A stretch of 64,000 nt of DNA. Origin: Pedobacter sp. (lineage in GTDB: Bacteria; Bacteroidota; Bacteroidia; Sphingobacteriales; Sphingobacteriaceae). The DNA is taken from the NCBI GenBank assembly GCA_008015505.1, contig SSFR01000012.1, positions 1-64,000 on the forward strand, given 5' to 3'. Of the stretch, positions 18,526-26,934 are shown one piece after another; within the stretch, counting starts at the first letter, position 1; each line of letters starts with the position of its first letter. The notes under the pieces are model-generated. The model was not told the DNA's origin and did not search any database. It was given only the letters and a program-made list of their open reading frames with translations. Made by a program: the position numbers and the translations under genes.

Positions 18526-19446
18526 ATGGATGGACTAGTTATAAAATCAACAGGGAGTTGGTACGATGTTTTAAGTGAGCAGGGGCGAAGAGTTCATTGT
18601 CGTGTAAGGGGGAAGCTTCGTTTATCGGGCACGCAAACAACCAATCCTGTGGCAGTAGGTGATGGGGTGGGCATAGAACTGGAAAATAATCTTGATACGG
18701 GGCTCATTACATCTATTCATCCCCGGAGAAATTATTTGATTCGTAAATCTGTTAATCTATCTAAACAAGCACAGATTATTGCAGCGAATTTAGATCAGGC
18801 TTTTTTGGTTGTGACTTTGGCTTCTCCCCGAACTTCTTTGGGTTTTATCGATCGTTTTTTGGTGACAGCAGAGGCTTACGATATTCCAGTGATGCTGGTC
18901 TATAATAAACTAGATCTATACAGTGAGGAAGGTTTAGAAATATTAGAAGCTCATCAAGAGATTTATCGACGTATAGGTTACTCCTGTTCGAGTATTTCGG
19001 CCAAAACGGGGGCTAATATAGATCAAATAAAGGTGTTGCTAGAAAATAGAACTACCTTAATTACTGGACATTCTGGGGTTGGAAAGTCGACATTAATTAA
19101 CACTTTATTGCCTGGTTCTAGTTTAAAAACAGGACATATTTCTGATTGGAGTGACAAGGGAAAGCATACCACTACTTTTGCTGAAATGTTTTCACTTCCT
19201 TTTGGAGGGTATTTAATCGATACACCTGGTATTCAAGAATGGGGGATTATTGATATTGATAAGCAGGAGCTGGGGCATTTTTTTCCTGAAATTAGGCAGC
19301 AGCTCTCTGGGTGTAAGTTTCATAATTGTAGGCATATTCGTGAACCTGGCTGTGCGGTTCTTAAAGCGTTAGAACATGGTGATATTGCGGAGTCTCGCTA
19401 CGAAAGCTATTTGAGTATTTATCATGGCAATGAGACTAGGGGGTAA
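18526..19446 (+). CDS. rsgA: Small ribosomal subunit biogenesis GTPase RsgA
   Basis: A 306-aa circularly permuted GTPase that checks maturation of the 30S subunit. I use the ATG at 18526, not the TTG at 18514. The order of motifs is the permuted one: an N-terminal OB-like fold (residues 1-65), the G4 motif VYNKLDL (about 125), then G1 GHSGVGKSTLIN (about 183) and G3 DTPGIQEWG. The C-terminal zinc knuckle is GCKFHNCRHIREPGC. A hairpin follows immediately, and dtd starts 59 bases downstream. Confidence 0.96.
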   Translation: MDGLVIKSTGSWYDVLSEQGRRVHCRVRGKLRLSGTQTTNPVAVGDGVGIELENNLDTGLITSIHPRRNYLIRKSVNLSKQAQIIAANLDQAFLVVTLASPRTSLGFIDRFLVTAEAYDIPVMLVYNKLDLYSEEGLEILEAHQEIYRRIGYSCSSISAKTGANIDQIKVLLENRTTLITGHSGVGKSTLINTLLPGSSLKTGHISDWSDKGKHTTTFAEMFSLPFGGYLIDTPGIQEWGIIDIDKQELGHFFPEIRQQLSGCKFHNCRHIREPGCAVLKALEHGDIAESRYESYLSIYHGNETRG

Positions 19447-19481
19447 AGCCCCGCCCAAGTTTTTCCAAAGAAGAGGGCTTT
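19445..19481 (+). terminator. Hairpin between rsgA and dtd, possibly a degenerate REP-like element
   Basis: AAAGCCC and GGGCTTT arms flank a 23-base spacer containing CCAAAGAAGAG. The layout (arm, CCCA, pyrimidine run, CCAAAGAAGAGGGC) resembles the REP-like palindromes near and in the NRPS gene. It could act as a terminator for rsgA. The 14 or so bases directly after the T9SS gene at 587 (GCCTTCTTTCAAAGAAGAGG) look related. Confidence 0.4.
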
Positions 19482-19505
19482 TCGTAGATTAAATCAAGAG
19501 CTTGT

Positions 19506-19958
19506 ATGAGAGTAGTTATTCAGCGTGTTTCTGAAGCTTCAGTAACAATTGATGGTCAGGTAGTGGGAGAAATTGGATTGGGACTTTTGGTGTTACTTGG
19601 AATTGAGGATTGCGACTGTGAGGACGACGTAGAATGGCTGGCTCAAAAGATTGCCAATATGCGGATATTTGGTGATGAACATCAGTTGATGAATCGATCG
19701 ATTGGTCAGGTGAGTGGGCAGATCCTGTTAGTTTCACAGTTTACTTTATTTGCTCAAACGAAAAAAGGTAATCGTCCGGGATTTGGTCGTGCTGCCAGAT
19801 CGGAAAAAGCTATTCCATTATATGAGCTAATGATCCATAAACTGGAACAGCAGATGGGGAAGAAGCCACAAACAGGAAGATTTGGTGCTGATATGAAAGT
19901 GAAGCTAATTAATGACGGTCCCGTTACGATCCTTGTAGATACAAAGGATAAACAATAA
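19506..19958 (+). CDS. dtd: D-aminoacyl-tRNA deacylase
   Basis: A 150-aa protein, normal length for DTD, which removes D-amino acids (and Gly from tRNA-Ala) from mischarged tRNA. The two cross-dimer active-site motifs are present: SQFTLFAQTKKGNRPGF (about 78-94) and NDGPVTILVDT near the C-terminus (the Gly-Pro pair). It lies downstream of rsgA, and both belong to translation quality control. Confidence 0.96.
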   Translation: MRVVIQRVSEASVTIDGQVVGEIGLGLLVLLGIEDCDCEDDVEWLAQKIANMRIFGDEHQLMNRSIGQVSGQILLVSQFTLFAQTKKGNRPGFGRAARSEKAIPLYELMIHKLEQQMGKKPQTGRFGADMKVKLINDGPVTILVDTKDKQ

Positions 19959-20017
19959 AGGTAATTCTTACCTATTTTTTACCTTTGAGGTAACAAAGTT
20001 TTTAGATCCAAAGAGCT

Positions 20018-20953
20018 ATGATGAGAAGTAAAAAACAAGTGCTTATTAAAATCGGTGGGATCATAACTGATATTACAGAGCAATATGGGTATTTAGCGAA
20101 AAATGTAGCAGATATCAATGAATTGGAGATGGAATTATTCATGGCCAATACTACTTTTTTAGCTAATCATGTTGCTATTCTTCAACGGTTGGTGAAAGAT
20201 GCCCCACAGACTACCGTTAAACAAACTAGTACAAAAAAATATGATCCAGTGGTGCGTCAAGATACCAGTAATCCATCCTCTTTGGATACTCATCCAGAAA
20301 GGGCTGATCAAAATGAAGGTTTACAAGAACAAAAGCCAGCTAAAACTCAGAGTGAGGTTTCTCTTATTCCCATTAGCAATACAGAGAATCAGGATCCTAC
20401 ATCAAATATCCAGCAGGAACAAGGTCAAATTGCTGGAGGTGAAGACGTAAAAATTCCCAACTGGCAATTGGGTTTGAGGGGACAATTAGCTACTAGCTTC
20501 GATTTTGAGAAAAAAAATGTCGATGAACTATATGATCGTCCACTTACATCGGCTGAAAAGCAGGTTATTACTCAGAAAATGAAAACGGATGAATCAGTTA
20601 GTTCAGCCCCTACAGCAAAATCTAACGTGGCTAAAAAAGCTATTGCAACAGGGGCCACGATCAATGATCGGCATAAACAAGTGGTTACGGATCAATTGAG
20701 TAAACATGCCGCAATAGTTGATTTAAAGGCGATGATTAGTTTGAATGATAAGCTACTTTTTATCAAGGATTTGTTTAATGGGTATGGCTTAGCCTATGGT
20801 GAAGCGATTGATCGGATTAATCAACTAAATACGATGGAAGAGGTTGAGCATTTTTTGCAAGCTAATTATTCAAAAAAAAATGATTGGGCTACTAAACAAA
20901 GCGTTGTCGATAAGTTTTATAAGATATTAGTCCGCAGGTTTTCAAAAGGATGA
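20018..20953 (+). CDS. Hypothetical Bacteroidota protein with conserved helical C-terminal region
   Basis: A 311-aa soluble protein that I cannot assign to a function. Residues 1-65 are helical (DITEQYGYLAKNVADINELEMELFMANTTFLANHVAILQ is split here only as a description: a leucine-rich helix around 18-55). Residues 70-150 are low complexity, rich in Q, T, P and S. The C-terminal 90 residues (LKAMISLNDKLLFIKDLFNG ... EEVEHFLQANY ... KFYKILVRRF) match a helical module I associate with many Bacteroidota proteins of unknown role. It starts 59 bases after dtd and is followed by a terminator-like hairpin. Confidence 0.6.
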   Translation: MMRSKKQVLIKIGGIITDITEQYGYLAKNVADINELEMELFMANTTFLANHVAILQRLVKDAPQTTVKQTSTKKYDPVVRQDTSNPSSLDTHPERADQNEGLQEQKPAKTQSEVSLIPISNTENQDPTSNIQQEQGQIAGGEDVKIPNWQLGLRGQLATSFDFEKKNVDELYDRPLTSAEKQVITQKMKTDESVSSAPTAKSNVAKKAIATGATINDRHKQVVTDQLSKHAAIVDLKAMISLNDKLLFIKDLFNGYGLAYGEAIDRINQLNTMEEVEHFLQANYSKKNDWATKQSVVDKFYKILVRRFSKG

Positions 20954-20957
20954 CAAA

Positions 20958-20993
20958 GAGCATGTTTAGCGTTTATAAACTTTAGACATGCTC
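20958..20993 (+). terminator. Hairpin with U-rich tail
   Basis: GAGCATGT and ACATGCTC arms around a 20-base loop, followed by ATATTTTTAG. It directly follows the hypothetical gene ending at 20953 and separates it from convergent rodA. Confidence 0.6.
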
Positions 20994-21015
20994 ATATTTT
21001 TAGCCCGCTTTTTGA

Positions 21016-22284
21016 CTATACTGTATTTATTCGGTTAGAGGAGTCTAGTTTTAAGAGGATAAATAGCAATATGGTAAAGCTCCAAAGCGATGAGCCGCCA
21101 TAACTCATGAATGGTAGGGGTATCCCAATAACAGGTATAATTCCGATGGTCATACCAATATTTATGAAGAAATGGAAAAAAATGATTGAGGCAACGCCAT
21201 ATCCATAAATTCGTCTAAATGAAGACCGTTGTCGTTCGGCAATATTGATGATGCGTAATAATAGAAATAGGTATAAGCCAATAACGAAAAAACATCCAGC
21301 AAAACCCCATTCCTCACCGACGGTACAAAAAATGAAATCGGTGCTTTGTTCAGGTACGAAGTCGAACTTGGTTTGAGTTCCTCTTAAATATCCCTTTCCC
21401 CATAAACCCCCAGATCCGATCGCAATTTTAGATTGATTAACATTATAGCCTTCTCCTTTAGGGTCGTTTACTTTTCCCAGAATAACATTAATGCGATCCC
21501 TTTGGTGTGATTTCAAAATATGATTGTAGGCAAAGTCTACAGAAAAGACGAATACTACTGAGATGAATAAAGTGAGAAGTAAAGTAGCTGCAAAGCCCCT
21601 GTTTCTTCGATTGATGTAAACTAATAGTGCTCCTAAGAATACAAGCATACTGATTAAGATCACTTTCCCATAGAGTAGGGTGAGTATGAATAAAAGAATT
21701 AATAACCCTTCTAGGAATAGAAAATATCCTGAAAGACCTTCTCTAAAGAGTACGATAATTAAGGAAGTAAATGTGAGTGCTGAACCTGTATCCGGCTGAA
21801 GCATGATGAGGGCTACGGGAATAAAGATGATAGTTCCAGCAATCAATTTTGTTTTGAGATCCTGTATTTTCACTTGATCCATGCTTAGGTATCTGGCCAA
21901 GAGCAAGCAGGTTGGGAATTTGGCAAATTCCGAAGGTTGTAATTTAAAGGGACCAATATCGATCCATGCTTGATTACCACCTACATTTTTTCCAATAATA
22001 AGTACAAGGACTAATAGAAATAAAATGATTCCATAAAGAATAGGAGAAATGGCATTTAAAAATTGACTGTCTAATAATAGGATGAACATACCTAAAAGGC
22101 AAGCAGAGGCGATGTAAAGAAGTTGTTTTCCATAATTAGTGCTCAGATTGAAAATACCTTGCTTTTCTGGATTATAAACAGAAGCATGGATATTGAGCCA
22201 GCCAAATAGACATAAAATGAGGAATATAACTATTACTGTCCAATCTACGCTGAAAAATGGTTTAGATTGATTATTATTATTCAT
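21016..22284 (-). CDS. rodA: Rod-shape peptidoglycan polymerase RodA (SEDS family)
   Basis: A 422-aa polytopic membrane protein with about ten hydrophobic spans, the SEDS glycosyltransferase that polymerises lipid II in the elongasome. Diagnostic motifs: the QPSEFAKF segment after the fourth span, the large periplasmic loop GSGGLWGKGYLRGTQ, FVPEQSTDFIF, GEEWGF, and the C-terminal GIPLPFMSYGGSS. It overlaps the mrdA (PBP2) stop by 8 bases, so the polymerase and its partner transpeptidase are made together, the usual arrangement. It is the last gene of the mre-mrd cluster. Confidence 0.96.
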   Translation of the reverse strand: MNNNNQSKPFFSVDWTVIVIFLILCLFGWLNIHASVYNPEKQGIFNLSTNYGKQLLYIASACLLGMFILLLDSQFLNAISPILYGIILFLLVLVLIIGKNVGGNQAWIDIGPFKLQPSEFAKFPTCLLLARYLSMDQVKIQDLKTKLIAGTIIFIPVALIMLQPDTGSALTFTSLIIVLFREGLSGYFLFLEGLLILLFILTLLYGKVILISMLVFLGALLVYINRRNRGFAATLLLTLFISVVFVFSVDFAYNHILKSHQRDRINVILGKVNDPKGEGYNVNQSKIAIGSGGLWGKGYLRGTQTKFDFVPEQSTDFIFCTVGEEWGFAGCFFVIGLYLFLLLRIINIAERQRSSFRRIYGYGVASIIFFHFFINIGMTIGIIPVIGIPLPFMSYGGSSLWSFTILLFILLKLDSSNRINTV

Positions 22285-24217
22285 TAGGCTTTTTTGCTTT
22301 GTTTTTCTGAATGCTTACTGTAGGCTTGAGTATGTTATGATTATTCTTTACACTGTCTGCACTTTTAGTAACATTTATGCTTGGTTTAATCCGAATAGGG
22401 GGCAGCAGATTGGCAAGGTAAATACGGTCCAAATAGCTAGGCGGGCGAGAAATGGTATCTTTCAGATATTTTTCAACCATCAAGCTAGCAATTGGAGCTG
22501 CCCAAGTAGCACCAAAACCCACATTTTCAACCACCACAGCAATGGCAATTTTCGGGTTTTGTCGCGGTGCAAAAGCAAAAAATACGGCGTGGTCCTTGCC
22601 ATGAGGATTTTCTACTGTTCCTGTTTTTCCACACATATCGATACCTGGTATTTTTGAAAAATAGGCAGTTCCTCCGGGTAAATTAACAGCATCGCTCATC
22701 CCATTAATAATGACATTAAAAAATCTAGTGTCAATTTCTATGTTATGTTTTTCAGTATATTCTTTTTTAATCACATTTTTTTCCCCAACAGCTTTGATCA
22801 GATGTGGTGTATAAAAGAAGCCTCGATTGGCAATGGTAGCTACTAAATTAGCCATCTGTAAGGGAGTAGTACCTAGCTCACCTTGTCCGATCGATAAAGA
22901 GATATTAAATCCGGATCCCCATTTATTACTACCCCAACGTTTGGTATAAAATTTATCAGTGGGTAATAAACCTTTTCGTTCATTAGGGAGATCAATTCCA
23001 AGTCTGCTACCAAGGCCAAATTGGCTTACAGCGTTCCACCAACGTTTATAAGCATTTACTGGACGCATATTCGCATGGTCAATCATTCGATTGTAGGTAT
23101 AGCCGAAATAGGTATTGCACGATTGGGCTATGGCTTGTCTCAGATTTACGGGTCCGTGTCTGTGTGTGCAAGCCATGAAGCCTTTGGCTCCATAGCTGTA
23201 TCCTCCTGTGCAATTGAAGGTTGTATTGGAGTCAATAGCACCAAATTCTTGGGCTATCAATGCATTGACCGCTTTAAAAATAGATCCGGGAGGATATTCC
23301 GCTTGTATGGGCCGAATAAACATGGGCTTGTAAGGGTTGTTAGAAAGTTTAGCATAGTTATATCCTCGTTTTCGTCCGACCATAAGGTTAGGATCATAGG
23401 TCGGACTACTCACAAAAGCAAGTATTTCTCCTGAGGATGGTTCAATAGCTACAATACTGCCACATTTATTTTGCATCAATTTTTCGCCAAACTTTTGCAG
23501 GTCTTTGTCCAATGAAGAGATCAGCCTTTCTCCAGAGGCGGCCAAGGTGTCGTATCTTCCATCTGCAAAGCTACCTTTGGCTCTCCCCAAAGCATCAACC
23601 ATGATGTTCTTTATGCCACGATGACCTCGCAAAAGAGTTTCATATGACCGTTCTACGCCACTAATTCCTATATAATCTCCTTGATGATAAAATCCACCAG
23701 ATTGAGTAATTATTCGATCGTTTACCTCGCCAACGTAGCCTAAAAACTGTGCAGCTATACTGTCTGGATAACTGCGGATAGTTCGATTCTGTACGAAAAA
23801 TCCCGGGAATTGAAATAGTTTTTCTTGAAAAGAAGCATAAATCTGAGCAGATAACTGTTTTTCAAAGAGAGATGCTTTATAGGGGGAGTATTTTTTTGCT
23901 TTTATCAGTCGCTTATCAAAACCTACACGGTCTATTTCGATGAGATTACAGAATTGAACAGTATCAAGAGATTTTACTTTGTTTGGGATGACCATGAGGT
24001 CATACACAGGTTCATTTTGTACTAATGATTTTTCCTTACGATCGAGTATGGCTCCTCGAGCAGGGTAGATGATTAACTTTCTTAATACATTGTTGTTGGC
24101 TGATAAAATATATTTATCAGTTACGATTTGAATATAGAAAAGGCGGCTCAGAAGAATTACCGAAATGACGATAAATATGCCTTGTACAATAAATTTTCTT
24201 TCAAAAAAGCGATTCAT
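22277..24217 (-). CDS. mrdA: Penicillin-binding protein 2 (elongasome transpeptidase)
   Basis: A 646-aa class B PBP. There is one N-terminal membrane anchor (IVQGIFIVISVILLSRLFYI), then a pedestal domain with PARGAILDRKEK, then the transpeptidase. The serine active-site triad of motifs is intact: SIFK in PPGSIFKAVNAL (about 306), SCN in AQSCNTYF, and KTG in CGKTGTVENPHG. The C-terminal tail (residues 600-646) is Lys-, Asn- and Ser-rich. Together with RodA it makes the sidewall of rod cells. It sits between mreD (20 bases upstream) and rodA (8-base overlap). Confidence 0.96.
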   Translation of the reverse strand: MNRFFERKFIVQGIFIVISVILLSRLFYIQIVTDKYILSANNNVLRKLIIYPARGAILDRKEKSLVQNEPVYDLMVIPNKVKSLDTVQFCNLIEIDRVGFDKRLIKAKKYSPYKASLFEKQLSAQIYASFQEKLFQFPGFFVQNRTIRSYPDSIAAQFLGYVGEVNDRIITQSGGFYHQGDYIGISGVERSYETLLRGHRGIKNIMVDALGRAKGSFADGRYDTLAASGERLISSLDKDLQKFGEKLMQNKCGSIVAIEPSSGEILAFVSSPTYDPNLMVGRKRGYNYAKLSNNPYKPMFIRPIQAEYPPGSIFKAVNALIAQEFGAIDSNTTFNCTGGYSYGAKGFMACTHRHGPVNLRQAIAQSCNTYFGYTYNRMIDHANMRPVNAYKRWWNAVSQFGLGSRLGIDLPNERKGLLPTDKFYTKRWGSNKWGSGFNISLSIGQGELGTTPLQMANLVATIANRGFFYTPHLIKAVGEKNVIKKEYTEKHNIEIDTRFFNVIINGMSDAVNLPGGTAYFSKIPGIDMCGKTGTVENPHGKDHAVFFAFAPRQNPKIAIAVVVENVGFGATWAAPIASLMVEKYLKDTISRPPSYLDRIYLANLLPPIRIKPSINVTKSADSVKNNHNILKPTVSIQKNKAKKPNE

Positions 24218-24237
24218 TATCTGGCTTCAAGGGTGAT

Positions 24238-24753
24238 TTAGCGTTCTTTTCTATGAAAAAAGATGCATTCGTAAACAAGTATTAAAACTATTGTAAGTAT
24301 GGAGCTAGCTATTGTTCTTAATAGGGTATATAATATGTCAGAAAGACGGAATGCCTCAAACAAAAATAGTACCGTGTGATGGATGAAGGTAAGTGTAGTG
24401 GCATAAAAAAAGAACCATCTTAGACCCATATTTCCTAAGCTTGGGATTTGACCACTCTCGTATTTATCTTGTTGGAGTGTTAGCGTAATGAATAGTATCC
24501 GAGCAAGTGCCATAACGGTGCAGGCAGCAGCATGGAGCCCTAACGTATCATAAAAAATATCAATAACAAATCCTGAACAAAATGATAACATGAAAAGTAA
24601 CCAATTGGGGATTTTAATAGGTAGTAGTAAAATGAATAGGATATAAAGGAATGGAATAGCTAAGTTGTAGTATCCCACGTTCTGTAATAGAAAAACTTGT
24701 ATTAAGATTAATACAATAAAACGAACCAAATTTCGAGTAAATATATTGCTCAT
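24238..24753 (-). CDS. mreD: Rod shape-determining protein MreD
   Basis: A 171-aa integral membrane protein with five or six hydrophobic segments (for example LVRFIVLILIQVFLLQNV at residues 10-27) and the GFVIDIFYDTLGLHAAA region typical of MreD. It links MreC and the SEDS/PBP2 pair to the MreB cytoskeleton. MreD is poorly conserved in sequence, so position between mreC (2-base gap) and mrdA carries much of the assignment. Confidence 0.88.
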   Translation of the reverse strand: MSNIFTRNLVRFIVLILIQVFLLQNVGYYNLAIPFLYILFILLLPIKIPNWLLFMLSFCSGFVIDIFYDTLGLHAAACTVMALARILFITLTLQQDKYESGQIPSLGNMGLRWFFFYATTLTFIHHTVLFLFEAFRLSDILYTLLRTIASSILTIVLILVYECIFFHRKER

Positions 24754-24755
24754 TC

Positions 24756-25583
24756 TTAGGGCATTTGAGGCTGAGCTTCTATGGCTTGCTGCTCTTTAGC
24801 TAATAAATTATTCACTACATACACATATTGGAGGCTTGAAAAATCGGTCGATAGAGTTACTTCAATATCTAAAAAACTGTTACCGCTTTTAAGTTCAGTA
24901 CGTTTAACAGTCCCGATTCGAATGCCCATTGGGAAAAGCGAATATCCAGATGTGGTTACTAGGTCACCTGGTTTTACTTTGACATGACCTGGGACATCTT
25001 TTAGTGTAGCTGTTTTAGAATCCATATTTTCTTCTTCCCAAACTAGCGATCCGATGCTACCATTCACATTAGCGCTAAATCGACTTTCAGCATGTAGTAC
25101 GGATTGAACCCGAGCAAAATTTTCACTTACCTCTCTCACAACACCAACAATTCCATCAGGCCCTGTCACCCCCATTCCTCTTTCCACCCCGTGTCTGGTG
25201 CCACGATTGATGATCAAATAATTATTTCTTAAATGGATGGAATTATTAACTACACGTGCAACAATGTAGCTATACTGTTGTTTTCTAACAGAATCTGTAA
25301 CAATATGCTTTTCAGCTCGATCGATCAAAAAAGAAGATCTTAACTCATTTTTTAGTCTAGCATTTTCCAATGCCAAACTATTGTTGACTTCTTCTAGGTG
25401 GAGGTAATTTTTGAAATAACTTGTTTGTTCATAGATTCTACCAATAAATTGATTGGAAACATTCAATGTCCAGGCTCGTTGATAAGTATTGTTATTCAGT
25501 AGAAGTGTTAAGGAGATGATAAAAAATATACAGAACAAAAAGAATGCGTTGTACTTACTGACAAATATCCATAGGTTACGCAT
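24756..25583 (-). CDS. mreC: Rod shape-determining protein MreC
   Basis: A 275-aa periplasmic protein anchored by one N-terminal span (FFLFCIFFIISLTLLL), then a coiled coil (residues 60-90), then the two-lobed beta domain with NRGTRHGVERGMGVTGPDGIVG and DLVTTSGYSLFPMGIRIGTV, both typical. MreC activates PBP2. It is followed by mreD after 2 bases. Upstream, a 161-bp palindromic element separates it from mreB, so its transcription or RNA stability may differ from that of mreB. Confidence 0.95.
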   Translation of the reverse strand: MRNLWIFVSKYNAFFLFCIFFIISLTLLLNNNTYQRAWTLNVSNQFIGRIYEQTSYFKNYLHLEEVNNSLALENARLKNELRSSFLIDRAEKHIVTDSVRKQQYSYIVARVVNNSIHLRNNYLIINRGTRHGVERGMGVTGPDGIVGVVREVSENFARVQSVLHAESRFSANVNGSIGSLVWEEENMDSKTATLKDVPGHVKVKPGDLVTTSGYSLFPMGIRIGTVKRTELKSGNSFLDIEVTLSTDFSSLQYVYVVNNLLAKEQQAIEAQPQMP

Positions 25584-25630
25584 AGTTAGAATTCTCGTAT
25601 ATGATCAGATGATTTGGCTAATTAATATGT

Positions 25631-25791
25631 GAGATTGTTTAAAGTTTATTTGATTTTGCTTTTTTGGTTCTTTTTGGCTCCAATTTTGTTAGATTTTTTC
25701 ACCATATTGCTCTGCTATGGCTCCAAAATCTGCCTCATTTGGCTCAAAAATAACCGGCAATGGCTTCATAAAATAAACTTTAAACAAGCTC
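25631..25791. repeat. Palindromic MITE-like element, copy 1 (between mreB and mreC)
   Basis: The ends are inverted repeats: GAGATTGTTTAAAGTTTATTT on the left is the near-complement of AAATAAACTTTAAACAAGCTC on the right. Inside lie segments shared with three other copies in the window (for example GGTTCTTTTTGGCTCCAATTT and its relatives), in the opposite orientation to copy 4. It contains no reading frame of note. It lies inside a cell-shape operon, in the untranslated gap. Confidence 0.75.
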
Positions 25792-25822
25792 TGTGTAAAA
25801 AACTCTTCTATTGTACAGTGGG

Positions 25823-26845
25823 TTATTGCATCAAAAATTTAAAATTGCCAATATTTTTCAGCGCAATTCCGGTACCTCTAACAACAGCTCTTAATGGGTC
25901 TTCTGCAACATGAACAGGTAGTTTAGTTTTGGAAGCAATTCGTTTATCTAGTCCACGAAGCAAAGCACCTCCCCCTGTCAGAAATATACCTGTTTGATAG
26001 ATATCTGCTGAAAGTTCAGGTGGTGTGATCTCTAAAGCTTTTAAAATAGCTTCTTCGATTTTTGATATGGATTTATCCAAACAATGGGCAATCTCCGTAT
26101 AAGAAACAGTGATTTGTTTGGGTACTCCAGTCATTAGATCACGACCTTGTACAGCAAAATCTGCCGGAGGATCTACTAGTTCAGGTAAAGCGGCACCGAC
26201 CTCTATTTTAATTTTTTCTGCAGTACGATCACCAATCATGATATTGTGTTGCCTGCGGATGTATTGTACAATATCGCTATCAAAATTATCCCCAGCCACG
26301 CGTATGGACTGATCACAAACAATACCTGATAGGGCAATAACAGCAATTTCAGTGGTTCCTCCACCAATATCAATAATCATATTTCCCATGGGTTCTTCTA
26401 CGTCAATCCCAATTCCGACAGCTGCGGCCATAGGTTCGTGGATGAGGTAAACCTCTTTTGCCCCAGCTATTTCTGCAGAGTCCCGGACAGCTCTTTTTTC
26501 TACCTCGGTAATACCCGAAGGGATACAGATTACCATGCGTAACGAAGGGAAAAACCATCCTTTCCCATTATTGATCATTTTAATCATTCCTCGGATCATG
26601 TACTCTGCCGCATTAAAATCAGCAATCACACCGTCTTTCAGGGGACGTACCGTTCGAATATTTTCGTGTGTTTTTCCTTCCATCTGCATTGCTTGTTTCC
26701 CAATGGCTATTACTTTGCCTGTTGTACGGTCAAAAGCAACGATAGAAGGCTCGTCAACTACTACTTTATCATTATGTATAATTAGGGTATTTGCAGTCCC
26801 TAAATCGATGGCTATTTCCTGGGTAAACCAATTAAACAGATTCAT
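25823..26845 (-). CDS. mreB: Rod shape-determining protein MreB (bacterial actin)
   Basis: A 340-aa actin homologue that forms membrane-bound filaments guiding sidewall synthesis. Nucleotide-binding motifs are intact: DLGTANTLIIHNDK near residue 15 (phosphate 1), MIDIGGGTTEIAVIALSG (phosphate 2), and LTGGGALLRGLDKRIA (adenosine). The N-terminal MNLFNWF is an amphipathic membrane-contact start. It is the first gene of the mreBCD-mrdA-rodA cluster. Confidence 0.97.
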   Translation of the reverse strand: MNLFNWFTQEIAIDLGTANTLIIHNDKVVVDEPSIVAFDRTTGKVIAIGKQAMQMEGKTHENIRTVRPLKDGVIADFNAAEYMIRGMIKMINNGKGWFFPSLRMVICIPSGITEVEKRAVRDSAEIAGAKEVYLIHEPMAAAVGIGIDVEEPMGNMIIDIGGGTTEIAVIALSGIVCDQSIRVAGDNFDSDIVQYIRRQHNIMIGDRTAEKIKIEVGAALPELVDPPADFAVQGRDLMTGVPKQITVSYTEIAHCLDKSISKIEEAILKALEITPPELSADIYQTGIFLTGGGALLRGLDKRIASKTKLPVHVAEDPLRAVVRGTGIALKNIGNFKFLMQ

Positions 26846-26934
26846 TGGTGGGTAATTTTTATGTTGCTCAATTCAAGAACTCAAAGTTAAGTTTATTTGG
26901 CAGAAGCCAGTTAATGCTTTGGTAAAAAACGAGT

